Shown: piece after piece, positions 12,776 to 24,405 of the stretch | Position numbering within the stretch: position 1 is the stretch's first letter | Layout: each line of letters opens with the position of its first letter | Assembly: GCA_946894095.1 (NCBI GenBank) | Contig: OX335643.1 | Coordinates: 11,147,036 to 11,211,035, forward strand | Length of the DNA stretch: 64,000 nucleotides | Origin: Incurvaria masculella | Lineage: Eukaryota > Arthropoda > Insecta > Lepidoptera > Incurvariidae | Direction: 5' to 3' | Translations under genes and position numbers: made by a program | Notes under the pieces: model-generated | Told to the model about the DNA's origin: nothing | Databases searched by the model: none | What the model saw: only the letters and a program-made list of their open reading frames with translations

Positions 12776-14114
12776 GAGCTATGAACCCCTCAGAAATACC
12801 GTACCTATCGTAATTTCAGTCGAAAATGCTTCGGCGTTATGCGTAAGATGAATACGCTAGATAAAATGGGCTACCGATGCAGGCGTAGATCCAGGGATGG
12901 GGGCAATGGGTGCAAATCCCCCCCTAGCCACGACTAAGGTATTTTGTTTCTATCATTTCTAAAGCAAGCTATGTAAACTACTTGTGTTTTGATAAGTAAC
13001 TGCCCCAACCCCGATGAGATTGATTCAGGGCATTGCAGGAAAAAAAATACGAGTCCGAGTGTGTAACATACCAACATCTAATAGAGAAAATTAAACTACA
13101 AAGAGCTATTCCACAGAACTGGAAAAGCCTGGCATAGCCTTTTTATGCAGAACACCAAATGTTTGGGTCTACCGATTATTTCCGGGACAAAATCGCTGCA
13201 TGAAATATTTTAAGCTCAACCGAAAATTGACCATCTATGTAAAATCGACTTTATAAATAACTCTCTATGTAAACAAATATGTTTTAATATACATTTCATT
13301 CACTGGATTTCCACTGCGCAATCATTTGAAAGACAAAATTAAGTAAATTAATGTATCATATATTACTGCTTTCATACAGCTGTTCGGGTGAATAAAGACA
13401 AACCGTAATGTACGGTACATTAATGGTACAGGTTCCGTTCTATCTATAGTTTTGCAAAAGTCTAGCAGACCTGTTAAAACTTAGTACGAGATTAGCATCG
13501 AACTAACCATACAAAAACCGGTTTAGTCCGACCTTAAAACGCGTACTAAAGTTAGTCCGCCCACTCTGAATAGAGCTGTAGAAGTCTAGAAGCTATTACT
13601 TCCAGTGTAGTGGACGGGGTGGAACGTGCTCGGCGGCAGTTTTCAGTTTTCAGGCCGCACTGCGACACAGCCGCTGCATAAAAAAGCCCAGTCCACTTTT
13701 CAGGAAATCGTTCCACTTTTAACCGACAACATGAAGAGCGAGATAAGATTTATTAGTGAGTATACCTGTGAGATGTTTTCGTACCCTATCCTAAAACTTG
13801 TCCATTTTACTAATTGCCACATTGGACAGGTAATTCGAGCTGTAGATTATCATTTCCGCTTCGATAGTACCAACTTGGGCGGAATTAACCTTACCACCTA
13901 GTAAGTAAGGAAGGGGGCCCCTACACTACAGTTTAACGTGGAATCCAAACAACGAACGAAGAATCCCTCAGTCGGCTCTTACGACATGCACGGGAAGAAT
14001 GCAGATGTCCCAATTGTATTCTTTTTACCTGCCGGAACTCACATAGGATAATGGTTTATTATATACGTCCATACCTTTGTAGATTTATCAAAGCATCTCA
14101 GAGCTTGGTGACAG
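12776..14114. other. no gene seen
   Basis: AT-rich, with a GGGATGGGGGCAATGGGTG dispersed-repeat motif near 12895 and a CGGACTAACCATACAAAA/TTAGTCCGCC-bearing segment at 13497-13570 that recurs at 23185-23260. Confidence 0.5.
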
Positions 14115-14434
14115 AAAAAAACCGGCCAAGTGCGAGTCGGACTCGCACACGAAGGGTTCCGTACCATCGTAGAAAAAAAAACTAAAAAATCACGTTTTTT
14201 GTATGGGAGCCCCCTTTCATTTTAATTATTTTCTTATCTTACCTATTTGTTGTTATAGCGGCAAAATAAATACACACTCTGTGAAAATTTCAGCTCTCTA
14301 CCTGTTACGGTTACTGAGATACAGCCCTGTGACAGACAGACAGACGGACAGACGGACGGACGGACGGACGGACGGACAGCGGAGGCTTAGTAATAGGGTT
14401 CCGTTTTCACCCTTTGGGTACGGAACCCTAAAAA
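14115..14434 (-). repeat. interspersed family A, full copy
   Basis: Inverted copy from AAAAAAACCGGCCAAGTGCG to GGTACGGAACCCTAAAAAG. The internal microsatellite (14335-14378) is expanded as GACA then GACG units, which shows the variable part of the family. Confidence 0.9.
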
Positions 14435-14725
14435 GACCGAATGAACATTATGTAGCGAAGGCTGATATGATGTGTACAGTGGGCGATGACACCTCGTGAT
14501 AACACAATGAGCAAATCGAGGTGCGTCCAGATAAGCAATACGATGCGGTGTTATTTTTGTATTTTTAAAGTGGACGCTTTAATGCTCCATGCATGGATCG
14601 ACTGATTATTATAACTGAATTATATTGTATACTATCTGCCGTAGATGGCTCCGCTCAGGACGATATCGAAAACAATATAAAAGGTAGCCTATGGCACTCT
14701 CCGGCCCATAAACTACGGTTATTTA

Positions 14726-15000
14726 AAAGAAACGGGCCAAGTGCGAGTCGGACTCGCACACGAAGAAATCCGTAGCATCGTACAAAATTTAACACAAAAA
14801 ATCACGTTTTTTTTTGTATGGGGGCTTTTTTTCTTAATTTTTTTCTAATGTTCACTATTTGTTGTTAGGTATAGCGGCAAAAGAAATACATATACTCTTG
14901 TAAACATTTCAACTGTCTACCTATTACGGTTCATGAGATACAGCCCGCTGACAGACAAACGGACGGACGGACGGACAGCGGAGGCTTAGTAATAGGGTTC
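14726..15000 (-). repeat. interspersed family A, truncated copy
   Basis: It starts AACGGGCCAAGTGCGAGTCG and stops at AGTAATAGGGTT, lacking the outer ACGGAACCCTA end. It has more substitutions than the copy 300 bases upstream, so it is probably older. Confidence 0.85.
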
Positions 15001-16506
15001 AAATCACGTCGATCTCTGTTGGTCCGTTGCTGAGCGAACGAAAGTCTTTCATTTATGCGGTTTTTTTATAAACCAAAGGTGCTCAGAAATGCTAAATACG
15101 CCGCCTGGAAGACGGCATGGCACCTCGCTAACAAGATGAAATTGCCTACGTCCAATCACCTCTCGGTCGCACCCATCTGTCGGTCCACGCAGAAAAAAAT
15201 CTTCAAACAGCCGCGACGGTACCCTGTATCGTTAAGAGTTCCAGCACCAAAATTTCACCCGGTCGAACGGTGAGACATTGACCTACCGTTTCCTTTGATC
15301 GAGGTAAGTGCCGGGTATTTTTACCCGGACCAGCGTAAACAGTAAACACAGCACGAGCTCTCCCAGCGAACCTTCGTTCGTTGGCTCGCAGCACGCCCCG
15401 AACGAATTGAGACGGTTGGGAGTAGGGTTTCCATGTGTTTCAGGATTTATTTAGTATTTTATTTTTATGAATGCGTTCGCCGGGACCTCACGTTAGAGTT
15501 TTCCGATGACGCCCATTGGCTTTTGAACTTTCGCGGGGGCTGCGAAAACCATGACGGCTGGCCAGATGCGAAAACCATGACGGCCGTACTTGTAGTAGCC
15601 CAGGTTGTATTTTGGGGGAAATACCTCGGCAGGGGGTCGATTCTATAGTTTACCGACCCCTATAGATAAAGGATAGAGAGGATCGTTTGGTTCTTATTGT
15701 TGGAATGTCGACAGTGAGTGGGGACAGTTCCTGTCTGTTCCGCGTTGAACGATGGTAGAAAGGGGACGCAGGTATAGATTCATACGATAGAAAACCGACG
15801 GAGACCCTACATCTCTTCGAAGTTGGGGGCAGGATCTCTAAATTCAGAGATAAGTCGGGGTCCGTGACCAAAAGTTTGACAAGCAGTTCAAAGCTTTTAT
15901 TATAGGACCCGGTGTCAAGCTCCTAAAAAACTAAAAAATACAAACTAAAACACGTAAGCTGAAAACATAATTGATATAGGAATGCACGATAAAACATACA
16001 AGCTTCAAAAATACACACTCATAGGAATGCATGATAAAACATGAAAGCGCAAAAAATATTAACTCATAGGAGAGCAGGATGTGAGTAGCTTAGAGGGAAA
16101 CGAGACCAGAGGAATGGACGTCCAAAAAGGTTTCTTGAGGAATGCACGAGTAAAAACACCTAGAAAACCTGACGTTTCCAACAAACGACGATTTTACTGG
16201 ATACTCTAAAAAGCCTGTAATTAAGAAAGCATCCAGAATTGTCACAAAATTAGATAGTATAAAAATTGGACAAGACCCTGATTTTTGTTACTTTCCGGGC
16301 TATTCCTGACATTTGGTAACCCTATTCAGGAGTTAGAAACTTTAAAGCAATGAAACCACATGAAGAATATTGTGTTTCGGAGCACGTTTTATACATTGTA
16401 AGGAGTGAGTATAACATGAAAAAAGTCACGTCGCTATTACGTTATACCTAATACTGTTCTCCGCTTTTAGAGCGGGGAGGGCATATTCTGTAGTCGCAAG
16501 TCTCAT
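15001..16506. other. no gene seen
   Basis: Contains GGAATGCA.GATAAAACAT-type loosely repeated units between 15980 and 16150 and an unidentified GC-richer stretch at 15080-15420. No convincing exon. Confidence 0.45.
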
Positions 16507-16571
16507 AAAAACCGGCCAAGTGCGAGTCGGACTCGCACACGAAGGGTTCCGTACCATCGTAAAAAAAAAAA

Positions 16572-17147
16572 CACCGGTAGCAGGGAGTGCCGGCAGAAGT
16601 GAAAACTTTAGTATTAACGTTGTGTTTAATTATAAGTACAAAAATACTATCATTTATGAGGTAGAATACAATGTTTATTTATTGCGCTATCGTACACAAA
16701 TATGACAATTTACATGTTATTATTCATAATATTATATCGTTATTTATTTATATATTACATTAATTTTTATCTCTTAGAAAAATCAACTTTCATCCATAAT
16801 TTCGACGACTTTTTCACCATCGTTATTACCAGAATCATCATCGCAAATTTCTAAAACTGATACAATCGGTTTATGATAGCTGAAGTAAGAAACAAACAGT
16901 TTTGATTCGAATCTATTGACAACTTCAATCAGCTTTTTCGATCAGCATCACGTGACCCTGACGCGAGTTTGGAAGTTTTTACCCATCCAACAAAAAGTGC
17001 TCAGCGCCGCTAAAGAAGTTTTCACTTCAATCTTATGCTTTTTCGATCAGCATCACGTGACCCTGACGCGAGTTTGGAAGTTTTTACCCATCCAACAAAA
17101 AGTGCTCAGCGCCGCTAAAGAAGTTTTCACTTCAACAAAAAAATACA
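16572..17147. mobile_element. insertion with short inverted ends and a 105-bp tandem duplication
   Basis: The left end has GCAGAAGTGAAAACTT and the right end AAGTTTTCACTTCAA, which form an imperfect inverted pair around GAAGTGAAAACTT. The right end (about 16922-17137) is two near-identical 105-base units, each holding GATCAGCATCACGTGACCCT. Since 105 is 35 codons, a + strand frame runs through both. The element interrupts a family A copy. Confidence 0.7.
16783..16923 (-). pseudogene. C-terminal coding remnant inside the 16572-17147 insertion
   Basis: On the minus strand a frame reads LIEVVNRFESKLFVSYFSYH, KPIVSVLEICDDDSGNNDGE and ends KVVEIMDES with a stop at 16783. The acidic C-terminus and coherent composition suggest a former protein end, possibly of the element's transposase. 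I do not recognise the family. A stop lies a few codons upstream. Confidence 0.4.
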
Positions 17148-17524
17148 GGTTTTTTTGTATGGGAGCCCCCTTTAATTTTAATTATTATTTAATCTTACCT
17201 ATTTGTTGTTATAGCGGCAAAATAAATACACACTCTGTGAAAATTTCAGCTGTCTACCTGTTACGGTTACTGAGATACAACCCTGTGACGGACGGACGGA
17301 CGGACGGACGGACAGCGGAGGCTTAGTAACAGGGTTCAGTTTTCACCCTTTGGGTACGGAACCCTAAAAACTACAATCGCTAGGTTGGTATACTGGTAAC
17401 GTGAAATGTGCAGAGGCGAAATAACACGGTCCTTTCGCTGAAGTTATTGGATTTGTCTCTTCTATGCTGCGCCACAGAATTAAACACAAATATTTATGTC
17501 AATGTAACGTTTGTAACGTTTTCA

Positions 17525-17935
17525 GCGGCTTGTAGCCTAGTGGCGCGGGGACTGGCCTAGCGTACCAGAGGCCTGGGTTCAATACCGACATGCACCACTG
17601 TCTTTCTCTTTCAGAGTTCGATAAGTGCATTTCGTCACGAATGCGAGCTGCTCCATGGTTCGGAATCCATAGAAAACTGTAGGTCCCCTTCCCCTACTAG
17701 GTGGTAGGGTTCAAGCCCGCCCGGGTTGGTACCATCGCATTGGATGAAAAGATGGTCGAAGCGGCAATGAAAAATTGTCCGTGTTTTCCATCCAGTTCAA
17801 TGTAGCCGTGCTCATAAAGGGAAGGTCCTGGCATGGCACACAATTCCTTCGGGAATGTGATGTATTGGGCTAATATCATAACGGTAGTTGTGTGGTATTA
17901 GCCATCCATGTCAGGTCGCATAAAAAAAACCTAAT
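17525..17935 (+). mobile_element. SINE family C, full copy
   Basis: Full tRNA-like head (GCTTGTAGCCTAGTGGCGCG; GCCTGGGTTCAATACC), body and A-rich tail. One of the best copies for defining the family. Confidence 0.85.
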
Positions 17936-18072
17936 CGTAGCACTTTTCAGAATCTAAAAAAATATTTTCGGTAAATGGATTAGCACTGCTCTACATGCGT
18001 CCATAAAGACATTGCCACTAGCGTAGCCGGCTATACACTATAGTATGCCTACATTATTCTAAGGTTGCATCT

Positions 18073-18622
18073 TTAAGGTGGCCCAACCCGCTCATTTCCC
18101 CATACAAAAGGGGAAAGAAGATCACGCCTATATTTCTTGTCAGAGATCCAAAATTTTGCTCAATATAGCTTTATTTGATTGAACTAGATGTCTGATGACC
18201 ATTGGCATTGTAAAATTGTGTTTGGTTTCCAAGTTATAACGTCCGAATGTTCGGATTTTTCGCGCGTTTTATACAATTATTTTGGAGGTGGATTACGCAA
18301 TGATAAAGTAAGAACATCTTAAAAAGATTAGTCATCAGACATAGCTTGTTTAATCAAGATTTATAATCTATTTGGTTTTTGTTAGATTTTTGACTACAGC
18401 GGTCGTGGTTTACTTTTAGCTCGAAGTAGTTTTGAAATTAAAATTTTCGTAAATTTTACCAAATCATACACTATGCACATTGTCTTTTTTGTGGACAGGT
18501 TGCATCTTCCTCATAACGGAGCCTGTCTTATTCTTAGAAACAGAGAAGGTCCCAGAGCGCAACAGCACGGTTTTGTACCGTGCCCGCAAATGAGTTGAGG
18601 CCGCCGGGTTGGGCCACCTTAA
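18073..18622 (+). mobile_element. TTAA MITE family B, full copy
   Basis: It begins TTAAGGTGGCCCAACCCGCT and ends CGGGTTGGGCCACCTTAA, perfect terminal inverted repeats of about 18 bases bordered by TTAA. Internal landmarks are AGATCACGCC, CTAGATGTCTGATGACCATT and ACCGTGCCCGC. No open frame of note. Length 550, matching two other full copies. TTAA ends suggest mobilisation by a piggyBac-type transposase. Confidence 0.88.
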
Positions 18623-19025
18623 GCCTGTTTACTACTACTAAGCCACTTTCAATTAAAAAATATATAGAGACACGGCAATGAGAAATTGTCGATGGTTTCC
18701 GTTCCAATGGACCTGTGGTTTAGTAGAGCTAATGTACTCTCAACCACAATGTATCTTGGACAAACGGTGCAACATTTGCAAACCATGCTTCATGCTCTGA
18801 TTCGAGATATATCTATGGTTCGGTCCACGGCATAGAAAAGAAAATGACGAATTGTCATGTTGGCGTTACCCAGGCTGGCCGCCGCGACATGGACAAATTG
18901 TCTCAATGTCGCCAAGTCAGTTCCCACCAACTCTCCAAAACGTCTGCGACTATGTTTTGATGTGGCATGGGCGTTTATGTTCGGTTAGTAGTGTTAGCAA
19001 ATTGGAGACAGCGGGTCTCAAAGTA

Positions 19026-19066
19026 GGCGCGCTACAAGAACGTTTAAAGGCGTTCTTGGCGCGCCA
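19026..19066. repeat. short GC-rich hairpin
   Basis: GGCGCGCTACAAGAACG pairs with CGTTCTTGGCGCGCC around TTTAAAGG. Could be an unidentified element end; no terminator role is implied in a eukaryote. Confidence 0.5.
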
Positions 19067-19464
19067 GAAGGCACATCTTCCTTTTTGGATCTAAGGTCCA
19101 CGGAAATCCCGTCATCTCGGCCGGATCGAAACGATCGCTCGTACGAGTGCGAGCGTAGCAACAGTAAACACTCGCCACGCCTCGCCACAATTACCTACCA
19201 TCGTACGCTTACAGTTTTACGAGCGCCTATATGTATGAAAGCTCCGAAAATAACCAGAACACAATGCAACAACGCGGAAGGCCACTATTAATTCACTAAA
19301 AAACCACCTCGTAGCAAGCGGGTCACATCAATTGGCCGTTGTGTACATGCCATCATTGCAGCCAATCAAAATGGCGCTGACGGAATTCTCTAGTAGGAGC
19401 ATTTTGCTACATTCGGGCGTGGTTCACCGTGACCTTACAACGGGGTCATACAAAAGACAGGCTT

Positions 19465-19627
19465 AGCCCCGATTGCACGACGAGACGGCTGAGTTAATCA
19501 GTGTTCAAACACGTCACTTTTCGTGAACCGCAAGGAGTTCCTTCCGTACTGTCGATAAAAAGTGACCTGTTTAATCGTACGTTGACGTTGAATTAGATTT
19601 TTTTGTCCTTTCGTGCACTCGTCCCTT
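19465..19627. mobile_element. MITE family H copy
   Basis: From AGCCCCGATTGCACGACGAG to CCTTTCGTGCACTCGTCCCT, inverse orientation to the copy at 2216; a GTCACTTTTCGTGAACCG core is retained. Confidence 0.75.
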
Positions 19628-20315
19628 AGTTTTTATAGGGCCCGCGCGGCAACCGGCTGTCATTCGTTGTGTGCATAAAATTAATAATTGGCTAATATCA
19701 GGACAATAGGTGTGGTAGCCATCTAAAGAACCTACCTAAAACCAACCTAAAAGAACCTACTTCTTTTCCTATTTCCACTCCTTATTAAAACAAATCTATT
19801 CCGGCTTTAAATTGCGCTCATAATAGTAATTCCAGACCGTATAACATTCATCCCAGATTTTTGTGGTCGCGGAGGCACGGCCTTTTACAGAAACTGGATC
19901 CGGATTATTTCAAGTTAACGGAGTGACCTCCATTCCCGAGTAAAATAAATCAGATTTTGCTGGTCCTCCAAGTACCCTCGAATCTGCATTCCGAGGGTCG
20001 CACCGGACTTGTGGAGTAGGAATCGGAATGCATTACTAGCCGGAATGACTCGCCGCTGTGAATATGAAAATTATCGAATGGACGGAATACGAGTCGATTC
20101 GAGCGAGAAAGCACACTGGCTCGTCGGTCGGTGGCATCTTCGACATTGGGCCGAGGAACAATCGGAGAGTGGGTCAGCGTCCGCGGCGTGGCGGCCATCA
20201 TGGACACGCCCGTCGGTACACGACGTAAATGAGTTCGACTGTTACTCGAAACACGGCCGATCTTACGGGCGAGCAATGGAAAGCTGAAGCTATGCATGTG
20301 TCAAACCCCGACTTC

Positions 20316-20515
20316 TTTTTAGGGTTCCGTACCCAAAGGGTGCCAATGGAACCCTATTACTAAGCCTCCGCTGTCCGTCCGTCCGTCCGTCTGTCTGTCC
20401 GTCCGTCACAGGCCTGTATCTCATGAACCGTAATAGGTAGGCAGCTGAAATTGTCACAGAGTGTGTATTTATTTTGCCGCTATAACAACAAATAGGTAAA
20501 ATTTCTAAATAATAT
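20316..20515 (+). repeat. interspersed family A, 3'-truncated copy
   Basis: It begins TTTTTAGGGTTCCGTACCC, keeps the GTCC/GTCT microsatellite (20378-20405) and the TTATTTTGCCGCTATAACAA block, and is lost after about 20515. Confidence 0.85.
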
Positions 20516-21324
20516 AATTGCCAAATATTCTACCCAATAAGAGCGCAGAAGGTATGACAGAAACGCTTCTGATCGGTGCATAATTAATCGAATTCCGTCA
20601 AAAATTTTCTCACATCTTACGCCGGTTCAGCCCGCCGCGCCGGTCGGCATGGTTTCGCAGTCCTCGTGTAAGTTCGAAAGCCCGTGGGCGTCGTCGGGCA
20701 CCTGTTATATAAGGGCCTGGCGTACGCCACAAACTATGGTTTGTGTCGCAGTATTTTGAGTCACATAATTACCAACCAATCGCTGATTTGAAGAACGTTA
20801 TCGCCGTTCTTGGTTTTCGCATTCGCTGAATTTGTTTTTTAACATAGTAACTGGACAGTGTTTTATCAGACAAGGCGAAGGCCAGCTGTAGCGTGACATG
20901 TAAATATACACTTGTGTAACAAGATAGATGTTCGTATGCACACACAGGTGCAGGAGTGTGCTCTGGGCACACTACCGTGACTGGATAACAGCTATGCAAA
21001 TCTACCGAATAGGAAAAAAAAAACAAACAGGCAACGTTAAAGATGAGATGTTAAATTTTGGATGTTTTATTTAATTGATTTATTTAAGGTTCAATGTCTG
21101 GCGTCTGTCTATCCGCTTTTAACTCAAGAACAACCGAGCCTATTTTGATGCTCCATGCGTCCCATCAATCACATTCTTCTTACCATCACTCTGAATTAAC
21201 TAAGTGGTGAGCAGATGGGTTAAATATGAGAGAGTCCGTTGGATTTTTAACGCGGGCATTGGACATTCATCGTCAAAACTAAGAATAAGAAATCTCCGTT
21301 AAAAATATCTCACAGACAAAGCTA

Positions 21325-21590
21325 TTGGTCGTTCGAAGTTCGGATTCCACGTTAAACTGTATTCCCCTTCCTTACCCAATAGGTGATCAGGGGTAGTCCA
21401 GCCCTGTTCCTACAATCGCATTAAATGAACGATGATCCAGCGGCAATAAAAATTGTCCGTGTATTCCATCCGTTCATGTAGACGTGTATTGCGCCTGGAT
21501 TGCGTTGGGGCAATGTAAAAGTGTAAAATGTAATGTGTGGTATGGTGATGGAGCCTTCCATGTCCAGTTACATAAAAAAAACATAACTTC
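21325..21590 (+). repeat. SINE family C, partial copy
   Basis: From the GTTCGGATTCCACGTTAAAC body to the TTCCATGTCCAGTTACATAA tail, ending immediately before the MITE at 21592. Confidence 0.65.
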
Positions 21591-21591
21591 A

Positions 21592-21959
21592 TTAAGGTGG
21601 CCCAACCCGGCGGGACTAACTCATTCGCGGGCAAGGTACAAAACCGTGCTGTTGCGCTCTGGGACCTTCTCTGTTTCAAAGAATAAGAAAGGCTCCGTGA
21701 TGAGGACGATGCAACATGTCCACAAAAAAAACAATGTGCATAGTGTATGATTTGGTAAGATTTACGAAAATTTTAATTACAAAATAACTTATAGCTAAAA
21801 GTAAACCACGACCGCTGTAGTCAAAAATCTAACAAAAACCAAATAGATTATAAATCTTGATTAAATAAACTATGTCTGATGACTAATCTTTTTAAGATGT
21901 TCTTACTTTATCATTGCGTAATCCAACCTCCAAAGTTATAGCGGGATGGGCGACCTTAA
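21592..21959 (-). mobile_element. TTAA MITE family B, internally deleted copy
   Basis: Inverted copy starting TTAAGGTGGCCCAACCCGGC and ending GATGGGCGACCTTAA, with about 180 internal bases missing just before the right end. Its right TTAA is shared with the next copy. Confidence 0.88.
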
Positions 21960-22505
21960 GGCGGCCCATCCCGCTCATCTCCCCATACAAAAGGGGAAAG
22001 AAGATCACGCCCATATTTCTTGTCAGAGATCCAAAATTTTGCTCAAAATAGCTTTATTTGATCGAACTAGATGTCTGATGACCATTGGCATTGTAAAATT
22101 GTGTTTAGTTTCTAAGTTATAAGGTCCGAAAGTTCGCATTTTTCGTGCGTTTTATCCAATAACTTTGGAGGTGGATTACGCAATCATAAAGTAAAAACAT
22201 CTTAAAAAGATTAGTCATCAGACATAGCTTATTTATTCAAGATTTATAATCTATTTGGTTTTTGTTCGATTTTTTACTACAGTGGTCGTGGTTTACTTTT
22301 AGCTATAAGTCGTTTTGAAATTAAAATTTTCGTAAATCTTACCAAATTATACACTATGCATATTGTCTTTTTTGTGGACATGTTGCATCTTCCTCATCAC
22401 GGAGCCTGTCTTATTCTTTGAAACAGAGAAGGTCCCAGAGCGTAACACCACGGTTTTGTACCGTGCCCGCGAATGTGTTAGGCCCGACGGGTTGGGCCAC
22501 CTTAA
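21956..22505 (+). mobile_element. TTAA MITE family B, full copy adjoining the previous one
   Basis: It starts TTAAGGCGGCCCATCCCGCT and ends ACGGGTTGGGCCACCTTAA. Same length and content as the copy at 18073. The two abutting copies share a single TTAA. Confidence 0.88.
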
Positions 22506-22639
22506 TACTTAATTTCAAACAGATTTCTTACGGATTTTACTTTCAAGAACTCGTCAATAAAGAAGGAGTGACAACGGAATAGAGTTTTGACATTTCGAAG
22601 GTATGGTCGCCCACGCGCCATCTGCAATAAGCTTCGCGT

Positions 22640-22842
22640 TTTCTTCCCCGGTGGAGTCGAGCGAGGGTCGTCGACCCCGCGTGTAGGACGCGCAGGCGCA
22701 GGACCGACTCCCCCTCCGCCCGCCCCGCGTCCGCCGACCCCGCCCACCAGACGGCATACTAAATACAACGACCAGGAAGAAAGCACTTGCTGTCAGCGCA
22801 ATTAGATAGCGTTCGTCAGATGGCGTCGCCGATCGGTGAGTT
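22640..22842 (+). other. possible GC-rich first exon with ATG and donor
   Basis: A GC-rich island ends in CGTCAG ATG GCG TCG CCG ATC G/GTGAGT, a start codon followed within 16 bases by a consensus donor (22843). It could be a first coding exon of an unidentified gene or a chance match; it lies between two repeats and no second exon is recognisable. Confidence 0.25.
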
Positions 22843-22876
22843 AAATATCCGCTTCCATGTACAGTCATTACCTCTC

Positions 22877-23006
22877 AATTGTGTACACTGGAAAGAGAAG
22901 GCATTCCTAAGTCCCTTTTACTCTATGGTTGACTTCAGCATGACAGAAAGAGATCTCCAGTTTTTCTCTATTTACGGTGTATAGATTTCAGACGAAACGA
23001 CTGTAC
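22877..23006 (+). repeat. dispersed repeat family I, copy 1
   Basis: TACACTGGAAAGAGAAGG through AGTCCCTTTTACTCTATGGT to ATTTCAGACGAAACGACTGT. A second copy with over 90 % apparent identity is at 29988-30112. The ends TACACTGGAA and TACGGTGTA are weakly inverted, so it may be a small MITE. Confidence 0.65.
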
Positions 23007-24358
23007 GGCCCTATTGGGTCAACATGGCGTGGAAAACTCAATCAGATTTTTTTTATGTTTATCCTAGGGAAGGGGACCCATTGTTTTACATGGATTCCAA
23101 ACTATAGAACAACTGGCATCCGTGATGAAATGCATTTATCCAACACATGAACGCGCGGGAATCGAACCCATGACCTTGACGCGGACTAGCACCGGACTAA
23201 CCATACAAAATACTATGTAGTCCGGTAGATTATCCCCGTTAGTCCGCTCACTCTGAATACTACTGTACCAGTTTTACATGGAACGATGAATTCCTTCGCG
23301 TATAACGACATGTATGGATAGAAATGCAGTGAGACATACAATATTCATTTTAATTGCCGGAATTCACAGCTCAAATAAGATCTGAAAACTGATACGGACT
23401 CGAATTCCGGAGTATGACGATCGCAGCTAATATGTAACGTTACCACACGGAGGTCAATGGGGGGGTCAGTCCTAGTGCCAGAGATAATGGAACACATTCT
23501 TGCTCACTCAGCTCCCACAACGGTAATCACAAGGAATTATCAGTACTGTACTCCAGCACTGTATAAGTACGGGCAAATATACGTATTTTAAAATACAGGT
23601 GAGTCGAAAAGTAGGTAGTTCGAAATGGCTCGGCACTGACACACGGCCATTGTTTCGCCTTTTTCTCCAGGCGTAGCTAAAACTGGATAAGATCGTGACT
23701 TTGCGACATTTCAACAGGTACAAAGCCATGGGCACAGTAGATGTAAAACTGTACGGCCGGGGCCACAGCAGTAACTCAGGCGATAAAAAAAAAAAATAGT
23801 TACCTTAACTTCCCTCCATCGAGTGTCGGGGTTGTCACTTTAATATTGGCGAAGCACTGCTGGTTCTGTTACTTTTAAAAAGATGGCTTCCAAGGACCAT
23901 TCGCGACGGGTCAGAACCGCGAAACTAGCTTGGAGCCCATTCAAGTGAAATATCCCCGTATAGGTGCACGAAATTGGGATTTTGTATGGACTGGACAGAG
24001 CTACTGGATGTAATCCTATATGTATTCTGTGCCATGCACGCTCACCATAGCACGGCCTAAAGTAAACGTGAACGCACACCAGAGGATCGGTATCCACACC
24101 GGTGATACCAGCAGAGCGTCGATTAAATGAGCGAGCACTGCGATGACCTCACGGCTGATGTGTGTACCAGCGCTGGCACACACATGTGCAATACCTACGC
24201 GTGTACAGACAGAGCCGTCCACAACACTTGTGCGAGCACCGGTGTTATGTCATTATAGTATGTCCACTTCACGCTCCGTACACACGCACGTGATTCCTAT
24301 CGCGCCGGGGAACTGTGTCGAGAGCGGTCTTTTGAAAACGGTTCCGCTACTCCGCTAG

Positions 24359-24405
24359 AGCAGAGCTAATTTAGCAACGTTTATCGTTGCTAAATTAGCT
24401 CTGCT
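24359..24405. repeat. perfect 21-bp stem, 5-nt loop hairpin
   Basis: AGCAGAGCTAATTTAGCAAC-G (24359-24379), loop TTTAT, then the exact reverse complement (24385-24405). CTAGAG stands at both outer flanks as a direct repeat. Confidence 0.85.

Larger units (their letters stand above)
16507..17370 (-). repeat. interspersed family A, split by a later insertion
   Basis: The left part (16507-16571) ends in the A run after CCGTACCATCG, and the right part (17148-17370) resumes with TTTTTTTGTATGGGAGCCCC as in intact copies; only about a dozen bases are missing. The intervening 575 bases are a separate insertion. Confidence 0.85.

Noticed and set aside
14335..14378. CRISPR-like or regulatory short repeat array
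   Set aside because: It is the GACA/GACG microsatellite internal to family A; no spacers.
16916..17326. 136-codon protein with a duplicated 35-residue unit
   Set aside because: The repeat is the duplicated end of a transposon and the frame continues into a family A repeat; treated as an element end, not a gene.
19950..20297. 115-codon minus-strand gene
   Set aside because: The region is open on both strands because of its GC content, and the translation shows no conserved motif.
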